This document shows positions 37,535 through 47,021 of a stretch of DNA of 64,000 bases, in pieces. The DNA is taken from the NCBI GenBank assembly GCA_963736715.1, contig CAVTQA010000019.1, forward strand, positions 1 through 64,000, written 5' to 3'. The first letter of the stretch is position 1. The number at the start of each line of letters is the position of its first letter. A model generated the notes under the pieces. It was not told the origin of the DNA, did no database searches, and worked only from the letters and a program-made list of their open reading frames with translations. This DNA comes from AP-15 sp963736715. GTDB taxonomy: Bacteria; Pseudomonadota; Alphaproteobacteria; ATCC43930; CGMCC-115725. A program made the position numbers and the translations under genes.

Positions 37535-38503
37535 TCAGTACGAGACGTAGACGTCGCGCAACAGCGCGTCCGTATCAGGGGGCGGCGCCGCCCTCGCGAC
37601 CTCGACCGCATGATCGATCAGCGCGGCCACTTCGCTCTCGACGCGGGCGAGCTCCGCCCCGTCGAGCAATCCGGCCTCGCCGACCCGGCGGCGGAAATGT
37701 TGGAGGCAATCGCGCTGCTCACGAAGCCGCCTTACCTCGTCCTTGCCGCGGTAGAGCTGTGCGTCACCCGAGTGGTGGCCGTAGAACCGGCAGGTATCGA
37801 CCTCGATCGCACTCGGCCCGCCGCCGCCCCGCGCGCGCTCGACCGCCTCACGAGCCGCCTCGTGCACTTCGAAGAAATCGTCGCCGTTGACCTTGACGGC
37901 GGGCAATCCGAAACCGGCGGCGCGGCCCGCGATGTCGCGGCTGCCCACCGCATACTCGAACGAAGTGCCTTCGCCGTACTGGTTGTTCTCGAATACAAAA
38001 ATCGCCGGCAGTTTCAGCACCACCGCCATGTTCATCGCCTCGAAGGTGGTGCCCTGGTTGGAGCCGCCGTCCCCAGTGAACGAGACCGCGACGGTTTTGC
38101 GGCCGAGGGTCTTGGCGGTCAGCGCCGCGCCAACCACCAAGGGCGGGCCGCCGCCGACGATGCCGTTGGCGCCGAGCATGCCGTGATCGAGATCGGCGAT
38201 ATGCATCGAGCCGCCTTTGCCGCCGCAAATGCCCGTCTTCTTGGCGAATAGCTCCTGCATCATCAGGGTCACGTCGCAGCCCTTGGCGATGCTGTGGCCG
38301 TGCCCGCGATGGGTGCTGGCGATGTAATCCTGCGACCCCAGATGCATGCAGACGCCGACGGCGGCGGCCTCCTGGCCGGCGTAGAGATGGACAAAGCCGG
38401 GTATGCCGCCTTTCGAAAACTCTTCCTGCACGCGTTCCTCGAACCGGCGGATCGTGGCCATGTCACGATAGGCTTTGAGCAATTCCTCGCGGCTCAGCTG
38501 CAC
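37535..38503 (-). CDS. acoA: Acetoin/pyruvate dehydrogenase E1 alpha subunit
   Basis: 322 residues. The thiamine-diphosphate motif starts at GDGGSNQGTTFEAMNMA and ends in FVFENNQYGEGT (GDG-x-NN). KGGSMHIADLDHGMLGANGIVGGG and TCRFYGHHSGD are the E1-alpha active-site and phosphorylation-loop equivalents. It is the first gene of acoABC and lies 78 bases after cbpM on the same strand. Confidence 0.9.
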   Translation of the reverse strand: MQLSREELLKAYRDMATIRRFEERVQEEFSKGGIPGFVHLYAGQEAAAVGVCMHLGSQDYIASTHRGHGHSIAKGCDVTLMMQELFAKKTGICGGKGGSMHIADLDHGMLGANGIVGGGPPLVVGAALTAKTLGRKTVAVSFTGDGGSNQGTTFEAMNMAVVLKLPAIFVFENNQYGEGTSFEYAVGSRDIAGRAAGFGLPAVKVNGDDFFEVHEAAREAVERARGGGGPSAIEVDTCRFYGHHSGDAQLYRGKDEVRRLREQRDCLQHFRRRVGEAGLLDGAELARVESEVAALIDHAVEVARAAPPPDTDALLRDVYVSY

Positions 38504-38580
38504 CTCAACCTCCCTGTGCTAGGCACAAGGCTGATTCTGCCTGCTTCGCCGCCGCTTCACAATCGCGGCTTTATCGTCGC

Positions 38581-38925
38581 TCAGTCGTGCGGTATTTCCG
38601 GTCCAGTCGGTGGCGGCAGCGCGCGCTTGACGGCCGCCTGCACATCCGGCGGCTGGGCCGCCAGCGCATCGCACATCCGGCGCAACTGCCGGCGCAGCTC
38701 GTAGACCTGGTCGAGAAGGCCCAGAACCACCGGTAGCGCCTCCTCGTCGATCGCAAACTCCTGGCGAATTTCGAGGATCAGCTCGACCCGGGCGACGTCG
38801 ACCTCGTGAAAGAGCCAGGTCTGGTCCCGCCGCTCCGGCAGCACCCAGCGATTTTCCACCCACCGAACGAGATCGCGGCGGTCGAGCCCCTTCATTTGGA
38901 GCAGCAAGTCGTCGAGCGCGATCAT
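38581..38925 (-). CDS. cbpM: CbpM-type modulator of CbpA
   Basis: 114 residues from ATG 38925, overlapping the cbpA stop as ATGA. The N-terminus MIALDDLLLQMKGLDRRDLVRWVENRWVLP is a MerR-like helical segment, and helices IRQEFAIDEEALPVVLGLLDQVYELRRQLRRM follow, as in CbpM. CbpM binds the J-domain of CbpA and blocks its co-chaperone activity. Adjacency and overlap support the pair. Confidence 0.87.
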   Translation of the reverse strand: MIALDDLLLQMKGLDRRDLVRWVENRWVLPERRDQTWLFHEVDVARVELILEIRQEFAIDEEALPVVLGLLDQVYELRRQLRRMCDALAAQPPDVQAAVKRALPPPTGPEIPHD

Positions 38926-39843
38926 GCGCGGGGCATCCCCTGCCGCGGATCGAACGGGTGCTGCGGCGCCCATTTTTCGAGAAAGGCCGCGAGCTCGGGA
39001 TCCGAGCTGGATCCGATGAACAGCTTGAGAGTGACGATTTCGTCGCCCGGGCTCTTCTTCTGGATGCCTTTGCCGCGCAGCCGCAATTGCCTGCCGGTGT
39101 CCGATCCCTTCGGTATCGTCATAGTTACGGGGCCCGTTACGGTCGGCACCGCCACCCTGGCCCCGAGCACCGCCTCGGCAAGGCTCACCGGCAATTCGAG
39201 CAGTACATTGTCGCCGTCCCGGCGGAACAGCGGATGGGGTGCGATGTGGATTTCGATCAGCGCGTCGCCCGCCGCGCCGCCGCCGAGGCCGGAGCCGCCC
39301 TTGCGCTCTGAGACGCAGCACCTGACCGTCTTCCACCCCGGCTGGTATCGTTACGTCCAGCCATTCCTCGGGCGCGAGCGACAGCCGCTGCTTGCCGCCG
39401 GTCGCCGCCGTGACGAAATCTATGGTCAAGGTGAAATGCCGGTCGACGCCACGCGCGCTGAACCCCGCCCCGGTCCCGCCACGTTGCCTGCGGCCCGCCG
39501 AGCCGAAGGCCGCGAACAGATCCTCGAGGTCGCTCAAATCCATCTCGCCTTCGGGCTGGTATCGCCACCCCTGGGCGCCTTCCGCTTGGCTTCTATAGTA
39601 GCCGCGCGGGGGGCGCTCGGCGCCGGTTTCGTCGATTTCACCTCTGTCGTATCGCGCCCGCTTGTCGGAGTCGGAAAGCAGGTCGTAGGCCGCGGAGATT
39701 TCTTTGAACCGCGCTTCCGCTTCGGGTTTGCCCGGATTGATGTCGGGATGAAACTGCTTGGCGAGCTTGCGGTAGACCTTGCGGATCTCGTCCGCGCTGG
39801 CGTCCGGCTTGACGCCGAGCACCTCATAGGGTGTTTGCGCCAT
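38922..39843 (-). CDS. cbpA: DnaJ-class co-chaperone CbpA, one frame slip
   Basis: About 305 residues when joined across a slip near 39300 (RLRAQG to GSGLGGGAAGDALIEI), one extra base. The J-domain (residues 1-70) has the HPD motif in AKQFHPDINPGKPEAE. A G/F-type linker with DLEDLFAAFG follows, then two beta-rich substrate-binding domains (DVTIPAGVEDGQVLRL; MTIPKGSDTGRQLRLRGKGI) and no zinc finger, as in CbpA. It stimulates DnaK. It starts 7 bases after htrA and overlaps cbpM. Confidence 0.87.
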
Positions 39844-39849
39844 CCGCGA

Positions 39850-40968
39850 TCAGCGCTGCCGCGTGCGCGTGCGCTGCGCGGTCGTCGTCGCTCGCTCGAT
39901 GCGAACCGTCACATTGCGCTCCGTGCCGCCGCGTTCCACAGTCAGCTCGACATCATCGCCGATCCGAGACAGCCCCACTCTGTTGCGCAGCTCCGTGCCG
40001 CTGCGCATCGGAGCGCCGTTGACCGCAACAACGAGATCGTTGGTCCGCAGCCCGGCGCGCTCTGCCGGCGAGCCGGGCTCCACGCGGGCGATCACTGCGC
40101 CCTGGGTGTGCCTCGTGCCGAGTGCTTGGGCGAGCTCGGGCGACAGGTCCTGCATCGCAATCCCGATGCGGCCGCGCCGGATCTCGCCATAGCTGATCAG
40201 CTGGTCCATCACCTGGCGCGCCATGTTGATCGGCACGGCAAAACCGATGCCGATATTGGCTCCGCTCGGAGCGAGGATCGCCGTGTTGATGCCGACGACC
40301 CGGCCCTGCAGATCGACCAGGGGCCCGCCGGAGTTGCCCGGGTTGATCGAAGCGTCGGTCTGGATGAAATCCTCGTACCCTTCGATGCCGAGCCCGCTGC
40401 GCCCTAGCGCGCTGATGATGCCGGACGTGACGGTCTGGCCAAGTCCGAAGGGATTGCCGATCGCCAGCACGAAATCTCCGACTTGCAGACGGTCGGAATC
40501 GCCGATCGGAACCGCCGTTAGCCCCCCGGCAGGGATCTGCAGCACGGCAATGTCGGTTTCGGGGTCGCGACCGATCAGCTTCGCGGTCAGTCGCCGGTTA
40601 TCCTTGGTCGTGACTTCAATGTTGCTTGCGTTCTCGACGACATGCGCATTGGTCATCACATAGCCCTGCGCAGCGTCGACAATGACGCCGGAGCCGGTCG
40701 CCTCCGTCTCGCGCTCGACCGGCTGCTGTTGCAGGTTGAAGAAGCGGCGGACCATCGGGTCCTGCAGCAGCGGGTTGTCTTCCCGCACCCGGCCACGCAC
40801 AGAGATGCCGACGACACCGGGGGTGATCCGGCTGACCACCGGCGCCAGGGTTTGCACCGGCGCGCCGTCGGCCAAGGGTATCGGCGCTCCGGCGAGCACA
40901 GGGGAAACGATGCCCGTCGTCACGGCGATTCCGCCTGAGACAACGAGCGCTGACAAAACCCGCTTCAT
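39850..40968 (-). CDS. HtrA/DegP-like periplasmic serine protease
   Basis: 372 residues from ATG 40968. A signal peptide (MKRVLSALVVSGGIAVTTGIV..LAGA) exports it. The trypsin-like triad is visible: His in MTNAHVVENA, Asp in DPETDIAVLQI and Ser in NPGNSGGPLVDL. One PDZ domain (QGAVIARVEPGSPAERAGLRTNDLVVAVNG) follows, so it is closer to DegS/HhoB in layout than to two-PDZ DegP. It is upstream of cbpA-cbpM on the same strand, forming a protein-quality-control group. Confidence 0.9.
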   Translation of the reverse strand: MKRVLSALVVSGGIAVTTGIVSPVLAGAPIPLADGAPVQTLAPVVSRITPGVVGISVRGRVREDNPLLQDPMVRRFFNLQQQPVERETEATGSGVIVDAAQGYVMTNAHVVENASNIEVTTKDNRRLTAKLIGRDPETDIAVLQIPAGGLTAVPIGDSDRLQVGDFVLAIGNPFGLGQTVTSGIISALGRSGLGIEGYEDFIQTDASINPGNSGGPLVDLQGRVVGINTAILAPSGANIGIGFAVPINMARQVMDQLISYGEIRRGRIGIAMQDLSPELAQALGTRHTQGAVIARVEPGSPAERAGLRTNDLVVAVNGAPMRSGTELRNRVGLSRIGDDVELTVERGGTERNVTVRIERATTTAQRTRTRQR

Positions 40969-41213
40969 GGCTGTGGGAGACCTTAAGCCTGGCAGACACC
41001 CGTTTCCGGTAAACAAACCGCCAGCATGAATGTTTCCGGTAGCGATTTAATCTAACCTCTTGCGCCATTGCTTCAAGGGACCTCGGCCATACGCTTGGCA
41101 GCACTCTCCCTGATAAGCTGCTAACATGCTGTTTCGGCTAGTTTTTTGTTGCTGCGGCGAAACTGGCGGAGCATCCTCCCGGTTAGCGGGAACGAGCCCG
41201 AGAGGAGACCCGA

Positions 41214-41474
41214 ATGACCGCCATTCCCCGACTTGGTGAGTATCGGCTCACCACCGCCGAGATCATCTACCGGATGCCGGACCACCCCGATTTGTTGCAG
41301 AGCTTTATCTGGCAGAAGCTCGACCTCGCTCCGGACTTTCCCGAGCTCCGCCGCTTTCTGGAATTCTGGAGCCGCAACATCGAAGGCAAGCTCCATTCGG
41401 TGAAGGTCGGGCAAGCGCCGTCTGCCGGCCGCGGCCGGTTCCGCCACGTCAGCACATCGTTGCGCCTGCATTAG
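41214..41474 (+). CDS. usg: Usg-family protein
   Basis: 86 residues, ATG with GAGAGGAGA upstream. The sequence YRLTTAEIIYRMPDHPDLLQ, QKLDLAPDFPELRRFLEFW and EGKLHSVKV is the Usg signature. Usg proteins are small, of unknown function, and largely restricted to Alphaproteobacteria, where one is linked to trp genes. No trp gene is nearby here. The next gene starts 10 bases later. Confidence 0.85.
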   Translation: MTAIPRLGEYRLTTAEIIYRMPDHPDLLQSFIWQKLDLAPDFPELRRFLEFWSRNIEGKLHSVKVGQAPSAGRGRFRHVSTSLRLH

Positions 41475-41483
41475 CCGCGGACA

Positions 41484-42422
41484 ATGCCGCCACAGATCGG
41501 GTATCTGCTGCCGACCCGGGAGCGGGTCATGGAAGGCCGGCCGGAGACCGCGCCTTTGCTGGAGCTCGCGTTGCGCGCCGAGGGATTTGGCTTCGATTCG
41601 GTGTGGGTCGGGGACTCGCTGCTGGCCCGGCCGCGGCATGATCCGCTCACTCTGTTGGCCGCGGTGGCGGCGCGTACGCGAAAGGTGGCGCTCGGCACTG
41701 CCGTCTTTTTGCCGGCACTCCGCAATCCGGTGGTACTGGCGCATCAGCTCGCGACGTTGGACCAGATCAGCGAGGGGCGGCTCGTCGTCGGGGCCGGGAT
41801 CGCCAGCGACCTGCCCAATATCCGGGCGGAATTCACTGCGGCGGGAGTGCCCTTCGAAGGGCGCGTCGGCCGGATGATGGAAGGCCTGCGCCTCTGCCGC
41901 GCATTGTGGACCGGCAAGCCGGTCGACTGGCAAGGCCGCTGGCCGGTGCAAAGCGGCGTGTTGGGGCCGACCCCATACCGCGCAGGGGGCCCGCCGATTT
42001 GGATGGCAGGCTCGGTCCGCCCCGCCCTCGAGCGGGCGGCCCGGCATTTCGACGGCTGGTTCGCCAACGAGGCCGACCTCGACCGTTGGAAGCAGCAATG
42101 GGTCGAGGTGCAGCAGATCCTTCGCGAAGCGGGGCGCGACGTCGGCCAGTTTGTAGCGGCGATCTATACGACCTTGGCCATCGATGAGGATGCGAGCCGC
42201 GCGAACCAGCGGATCGATGCGTTTCTGGAGAATTATTACGGCCAGCCGGCCGCGGCAATGCGTCGGAGACAGGCGTGCTTTGCCGGGCCCCGCGATGGTG
42301 CGGCCGAATTCTTGCGGGGCTTCGTCGCCGCCGGCGCCACTCACGTGATCGTCCGGCTGGTCGGCGATCCGGACGGCCAGCTCGAAACCGTGGCCGGGTT
42401 TCGCGCGCAGCTCGGGAAATAA
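41484..42422 (+). CDS. LLM-class flavin-dependent oxidoreductase (F420/FMN type)
   Basis: 312 residues, luciferase-like TIM barrel. Visible blocks are LELALRAEGFGFDSVWVGDSLL, ALGTAVFLPALRNPVVLAHQLATLDQISEGRLVVGAGI and GPPIWMAGSVRPALERAARHFDGWF. Such enzymes use reduced flavin or F420; the exact cofactor and substrate cannot be told. It follows usg by 10 bases and may be co-transcribed. It is not closely related to the second LLM gene at 43642. Confidence 0.8.
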   Translation: MPPQIGYLLPTRERVMEGRPETAPLLELALRAEGFGFDSVWVGDSLLARPRHDPLTLLAAVAARTRKVALGTAVFLPALRNPVVLAHQLATLDQISEGRLVVGAGIASDLPNIRAEFTAAGVPFEGRVGRMMEGLRLCRALWTGKPVDWQGRWPVQSGVLGPTPYRAGGPPIWMAGSVRPALERAARHFDGWFANEADLDRWKQQWVEVQQILREAGRDVGQFVAAIYTTLAIDEDASRANQRIDAFLENYYGQPAAAMRRRQACFAGPRDGAAEFLRGFVAAGATHVIVRLVGDPDGQLETVAGFRAQLGK

Positions 42423-42425
42423 CAT

Positions 42426-42989
42426 CTAAACCGGTAAGCCGGCCCGGCGCGGCGACAGGCGGATGCCGCTGCGGGCCGCCTCGATCATGTAGTAGCGGGT
42501 CATCTGCACGATGTCGGTGCGCCAATAGAGCTGCTGCGGCTCGTTTTCGAGAAAATCGCTGTCGGCAAAGGCGTAGCAATAGGTTTCCACATAGCGCCGG
42601 CCGGGATCGCCGGCGATCGGCGCGTCGCGCCAGCCGAATTTCCAGCCGGCATGCTCGGCGCCGATGCGCCAGCGCTCCAGTCGCACCGCCAATGTGCTGG
42701 CATCGAGCGCGTCGAGCGCCGGCACCCGGTAGACGACGACGAGCCGGTGCACATTGAGCTGCAATTGCATCAGCAACTCGTCGCCGAACGCATTGACCAG
42801 GTAAGTGGCGTCGGAAGCGCCGCGCACGTGCCGGATCTCGACCCGCGAGCGCGCGACATCCGCCAGCTCGACATCGACGGGCTCAGTATCGAAGCTCGGC
42901 AATTCGTATTCGACCGCGCGCAATGCCTCCAGCATATGGCCGGTCAGAAAGAGCTCGGTCCGCCGCTGCGCCTCGGCAATAGTCAACAT
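42426..42989 (-). CDS. Hypothetical protein
   Basis: 187 residues from ATG 42989. It is a soluble mixed alpha/beta protein with a helical start (LTIAEAQRRTELFLTGHMLEALRAVEYELP) and later LLMQLQLNVHRLVVVYRVPAL and YVETYCYAFADSDFLE. I do not recognise a family. It converges on the LLM gene, with 3 bases between stops. Codon choice and composition look like neighbouring real genes. Confidence 0.6.
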   Translation of the reverse strand: MLTIAEAQRRTELFLTGHMLEALRAVEYELPSFDTEPVDVELADVARSRVEIRHVRGASDATYLVNAFGDELLMQLQLNVHRLVVVYRVPALDALDASTLAVRLERWRIGAEHAGWKFGWRDAPIAGDPGRRYVETYCYAFADSDFLENEPQQLYWRTDIVQMTRYYMIEAARSGIRLSPRRAGLPV

Positions 42990-43641
42990 TCCCCGCTCCC
43001 GCCGACAACGGCGAAAACACGGGCGGCAGCGGCGTCGTTCCGGCCAAATTGGCGCTGTCATTGCCCGGAGATTGGCTCCCCGAGGGCCAAGCGCGGGTCG
43101 CGATGCTGAGACGGCCCCTGACCGGCATCGGATGTGCCAAGCTGGAGGTTGACGTGATCGCGACAGCCGCGCGGCTGGCGGGATCGCCCGACCGGCCCCT
43201 GGCGAACCGCCCGCGCCGGTCCCGCACCCCCCTGTTCCCCCTGTTTTATCTGGTCGAGATCAGGCATCGGCAACTCCCTAATCGCAATTCTCGTACCCGC
43301 TCACGGGCGCCGATGCGCTGGAGATTACGATGAGAATAAGGCAATTACGTGATTGTCAATGACGAGAGAATAGCGTCAGAGCGAACAGCACGTTCTGCGG
43401 CGGCAGCTGATATCGTCGTCGGCGCAGCCGCGATATGTTCACCGCGAAGGATCCACGGGTGCTCGGGATCGGCTATGCTGCCACGCAGGACGTGATCGCC
43501 TTCATCCATCGCAGCACCGGTTGGCGGGAGTGACCGGGAACGCCCGCTTCGCCGTTTTGAGGGTCTGAGGTATTGTCGGCGCGGTGGAAGCTTTCCCTGG
43601 TCGCGGGCAACCGCAAAACTACGCCGGAGACGGAGAAACTC
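42990..43641. other. Gene-poor stretch with a decayed gene
   Basis: About 650 bases without an intact gene. The right part carries the tail of an alpha/beta-hydrolase-type gene (43435-43533). The left part (43049-43333) has an open plus-strand frame with no family character. I find no clear promoter or RNA gene. Confidence 0.4.
43435..43533 (+). pseudogene. Remnant of an alpha/beta-hydrolase-domain gene
   Basis: The 32-residue frame contains KDPRVLGIGYAATQDVIAFI, a sequence typical of a family of secreted alpha/beta-hydrolase-domain proteins in which the phrase D-x-VLGIGFAATRD is conserved. It ends in a stop soon after, and no matching sequence precedes it, so this is an isolated fragment. 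Confidence 0.4.
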
Positions 43642-44886
43642 ATGCAATTGATGTACTTTACCGAGCAGCCGATGTCGGCCTATCCGGCCGAGGAGGGTCT
43701 GAAGTTCGGCGCGACGGCGCTTATGTTTTCCAACAAATACTTCGACCCGGTGGCCGGGAGCCGGCTCTATAACGAATATCTCGAGCATTACATCTACGCC
43801 GAGGAGATGGGCATCGAAGGCTTCATGCTGAACGAGCACCACAACGCGCCGTTCTGCATGCAGGCGAAGTGCAACATCTTTGCCGCGATCCTCGCCGCGG
43901 TGACGAAAGAGGCGAAGATTATCCTCCTCGGCAACCCGCTGCCCTTGGCCGACAATCCGGTACGGCTTGCCGAGGAATTGTCGATGATCGACATGATCTC
44001 AAAGGGCCGCCTGGTTTCGGGTTTTGTCCGCGGCGGTGGGCAGGAGCAGCTCGCCGCCGGCGTCAACCCGGCCTTCAACCGGGAGCGCTTTCAGGAGGCG
44101 CACGATTTGATCGTTGCCGCGTGGACGCGCGAGGGGCCCTTTCGCTGGGAAGGCACCCATTACCAGCACCGCGTCGTCAATCCGTGGGCCGTGCCGTTGC
44201 AGAAGCCGCATCCGCGGGTGTGGATCCCGGGGGTCATCAGCCCCGAAACGGTCGTCTGGGCCGCACAGCGCGGTTATCCCTATATCGCGCTCAACACGCC
44301 GATCGATCGGACGAAGCAGATCTGGGAGATCTACGACAACGTGGCGGCTGAGGCCGGCTTTATCGGCGGGCCGGAATATCACGGGATGTTGAAGCAGATT
44401 CATATAGCCGAGACCGAGGAGAAGGCGCTCGCGAACGCCGCCCAATTCAGATGGATGCAGGGCGAATTCACCGGTCTCGCCCATCCGGTGTGGAGCACGC
44501 CATCGGGTTACGGGAGTCCGGAAAACCGCCGTGCCTTTGTCGAGTTTGCCTCCGGCCGCTCGAAAAACCCTCGCTATCGCCCGGAACTGGAAAAACAGCT
44601 CGAAGACTTGATGATCATCGCCGGCACGCCAAAGCAGGTGACCGCCAAATTGCGCATCCTGCTCGAAGAGACGCGGCCCGGCATTCTCGGCGTCTGGGGG
44701 AATGACGGCAACGTCACGCATGAGGACGCGAAAACCTGCATCCGCCTATTGGGGCAAGAGGTGTTCCCGGCGGTGCGCGAGATGGCGAAGGAACTCGACC
44801 TCAAGAGCCCGTTTGAGACGAACCAGCCCGTGAGCGTCGACTACATGAACGGGCTCAAAGAACCGGCGCGGGCGGCGGCCGAGTAG
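43642..44886 (+). CDS. LLM-class flavin monooxygenase
   Basis: 414 residues from ATG 43642; an earlier TTG start would add 23 residues unlike the family. Luciferase-like motifs: YAEEMGIEGFMLNEHHNAPFCM, ILLGNPLPLADNPVRLAEELSMIDMISKGRLVSGFVRGGGQE and KPHPRVWIPGVISPETV. This subgroup is annotated as bacterial luciferase-like or alkane-type monooxygenase. It stands alone, so the substrate is open. Confidence 0.8.
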   Translation: MQLMYFTEQPMSAYPAEEGLKFGATALMFSNKYFDPVAGSRLYNEYLEHYIYAEEMGIEGFMLNEHHNAPFCMQAKCNIFAAILAAVTKEAKIILLGNPLPLADNPVRLAEELSMIDMISKGRLVSGFVRGGGQEQLAAGVNPAFNRERFQEAHDLIVAAWTREGPFRWEGTHYQHRVVNPWAVPLQKPHPRVWIPGVISPETVVWAAQRGYPYIALNTPIDRTKQIWEIYDNVAAEAGFIGGPEYHGMLKQIHIAETEEKALANAAQFRWMQGEFTGLAHPVWSTPSGYGSPENRRAFVEFASGRSKNPRYRPELEKQLEDLMIIAGTPKQVTAKLRILLEETRPGILGVWGNDGNVTHEDAKTCIRLLGQEVFPAVREMAKELDLKSPFETNQPVSVDYMNGLKEPARAAAE

Positions 44887-45004
44887 GGGCAACCACCGCG
44901 GCAGATCGGTGTTCGGGTGGCGATGAGCCGCACCAGCTCAGGGGATCCAGGGATTATACTCCGCCGTTCGCAAGGTTAACCGCTGGTCAGGACAGGAGGC
45001 TGCT

Positions 45005-46537
45005 ATTTCGACGGAAGTCGAACTCAAGCTCGCTGCTCGGTCAGAGGATCTGCCCGCACTGAAGCGCGCGCTCATGACGATGGCGCGGGTCAGCACACAA
45101 GAAAGGCTGATCAGCACCTATTACGACACGCCGAACTCGGCACTCAAGCAGCGGGGGCTGACCCTGCGGGTCCGCGATCAAAGCGGGCATTTCTTGCAAA
45201 CCGTCAAGGAGGGAGACCTTGGTTCGGGGGATCTCCTGTCGCGCGGCGAGTGGGAAGATGCGGTCGCCGAGAGTCGACCCGACCCCGATGCGACGCAGAG
45301 CGGCCCGCGTTTGCCGGAGGGTGCGGCCGCCGATCTGCGGCCGTTTTTTGTGACCGAAGTGACCCGCACGATGTTCGCGATCGAGCCGGCACCGGGAACG
45401 AAGATAGAGGCGGCAGTCGACGAAGGTGAGATCCGTGCCGTTGCCAACGACAGAACCGAGCCGATCGGCGAGGTCGAACTCGAACTCGAGGGCGGTGACG
45501 CCACCGCCCTTTACGACGTAGCCGCGCAGTTGCTGGAGGTGGCCCCGCTTCGTATCGAGACCCGCACCAAATCGGAACGGGGTTACCGCTTGGTGGCGTG
45601 CGGCGATGCCGCTCCGCCGGCGGTTCACGCAGAGCCCGTCATTCTCGATCCCGATATGACGCTCGAGGCCGCGCTGCAAAAGATCGGCCGCAGTTGCCTC
45701 GTGCAGCTGTTGCGCAACGAGCCCGCCGTGCTCTCGGCCCAGTCGGAGGGCGTTCACCAGATGCGGGTGGCCGTGCGGCGCCTGCGCTCGGCAATTTCCT
45801 CCCTGAAGAAGATCCTTCCGCAAGAGGACGTCCAGTGGGTCACCGAGGAGCTTCGTTGGATCGGCGGTACGCTGGGGCCGGCCCGCAATCTGGATGTATT
45901 CGCAGCCGAATTGGCGCCGGCAGCCCGCACCGGACTTCCGGACGAGCCCGGTTGGGACGACCTCGCCGCCACACTCGGCCGGCTCCGGGCTACCGCATAC
46001 GACCAGATCAGGGAAGCCATTCTATCGCAGCGCTATACCGCCAGCATGTTGCGCCTACTGCGGTGGTTCGAGGCGTCCGGCTGGCGTCGGCATTCGGCAT
46101 CGGATGAGCCGGATCCGATGACCTCTCCGATCGGTGGAATAGCGCCCGATGTGCTCGATCGGCGCCGTCGCAAAGTAAGGCAACGCGGCAGGGGGTTCGG
46201 CAGCCTGGCACCGCGAGAGCGGCACAAGCTGAGAATCGGGGTCAAGAAGCTTCGCTACACCGTTGAGCTTTTCGGCAGCCTTTTCGATAAGGACGGCTTA
46301 GAGAGGTTTGTCAGCAGGCTGAAACGCCTCCAAAGCGATCTCGGCTACGCGAATGACGTTCGCGTCGCGCATGAGTTTGTGACCGAACTCTTTGCGCAGA
46401 TCGAGCCGCGAAGCCCCGCTGCTCACGCCTGGGTTGCCTTGCTCGAAACGCACGACCAAATGCTCGCCAACGGCGAACGAAAGCTGCGCCGCCATCGGCG
46501 GCGCCTGAACGATGCGGCGCCGTTCTGGCGCAACTAG
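45005..46537 (+). CDS. CYTH-CHAD domain protein, probable ATT start
   Basis: About 510 residues. The CYTH domain requires its ExExK signature, seen here as STEVELKLAAR; with initiation at ATT 45005 these are Glu4, Glu6 and Lys8. A perfect AGGAGG ends 5 bases before this ATT, and no ATG, GTG or TTG precedes the motif; ATG 45074 would delete it. The CYTH part (to about residue 210) binds triphosphates and metal. The CHAD domain follows (VHQMRVAVRRLRSAISSLKK; HKLRIGVKKLRYTVELFG), rich in His/Arg/Lys and known to bind polyphosphate. Confidence 0.85.
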   Translation: MSTEVELKLAARSEDLPALKRALMTMARVSTQERLISTYYDTPNSALKQRGLTLRVRDQSGHFLQTVKEGDLGSGDLLSRGEWEDAVAESRPDPDATQSGPRLPEGAAADLRPFFVTEVTRTMFAIEPAPGTKIEAAVDEGEIRAVANDRTEPIGEVELELEGGDATALYDVAAQLLEVAPLRIETRTKSERGYRLVACGDAAPPAVHAEPVILDPDMTLEAALQKIGRSCLVQLLRNEPAVLSAQSEGVHQMRVAVRRLRSAISSLKKILPQEDVQWVTEELRWIGGTLGPARNLDVFAAELAPAARTGLPDEPGWDDLAATLGRLRATAYDQIREAILSQRYTASMLRLLRWFEASGWRRHSASDEPDPMTSPIGGIAPDVLDRRRRKVRQRGRGFGSLAPRERHKLRIGVKKLRYTVELFGSLFDKDGLERFVSRLKRLQSDLGYANDVRVAHEFVTELFAQIEPRSPAAHAWVALLETHDQMLANGERKLRRHRRRLNDAAPFWRN

Positions 46538-46622
46538 GCTGGGTTTTCCCTTCCGGTTCGCGGCTAGGAAAGTCTAAGGGGAACCCAGATCTAAAGGTAG
46601 GGCGAGAACCTTGGTGATCCGC

Positions 46623-46941
46623 ATGAAAGCGATTGCCAAAGTGCGCCGAGTCTTGCTCGCATCGGGGCGGGGAAGGGACGTCCTACGGCGAAAACTCTCG
46701 ATGATTCTCGCCATCGTTCTAGCCATTTTTGCCGCCTCGCCCAATCTCGGCTACGCTCAAGGTCGCAGCAAAGGCTTCCATGGTGGCGGCTTCCATGGCG
46801 GCTTTGGTTTCCGGGGCGGCGGCTTTGGTTTCCGGCGGCGGCTTTGGTTTCCGGGGTGGCGGCTGGGGTTTCCGGGGCGGTGGCTGGGGCTGGGGTCCCG
46901 GCTGGGTTTGGGTCCCTGGGCGGGGCTGGATCTGGCGTTAG
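46623..46941 (+). CDS. Glycine-rich secreted protein, frameshifted in its repeats
   Basis: A signal peptide (MILAIVLAIFAASPNLGYAQ) is followed by GFHGGGFHGGFGFRGGGFGFR. The 21-base repeat unit GGTTTCCGGGG... occurs several times; one copy has lost two G bases near 46832, moving the frame. Joined across the slip, the protein continues GGGWGFRGGGWGWGPGWVWVPG and stops at 46941, a natural end for this sort of Gly/Trp-rich envelope protein. Without joining, the frame runs on to 47066 in an unlikely composition. The function is unknown. Confidence 0.5.
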
Positions 46942-47021
46942 GAGGGCCCTGGCTCAAGGCCACCGGCACCGCCGTCCCTTACTGTAACCCACGGGCATTG
47001 TTGATTGGGATGTTCAGCATA

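Noticed and set aside
43049..43333. 94-residue plus-strand open frame
   Set aside because: No family character, Arg/Pro-rich end, no convincing ribosome site; probably GC-driven.
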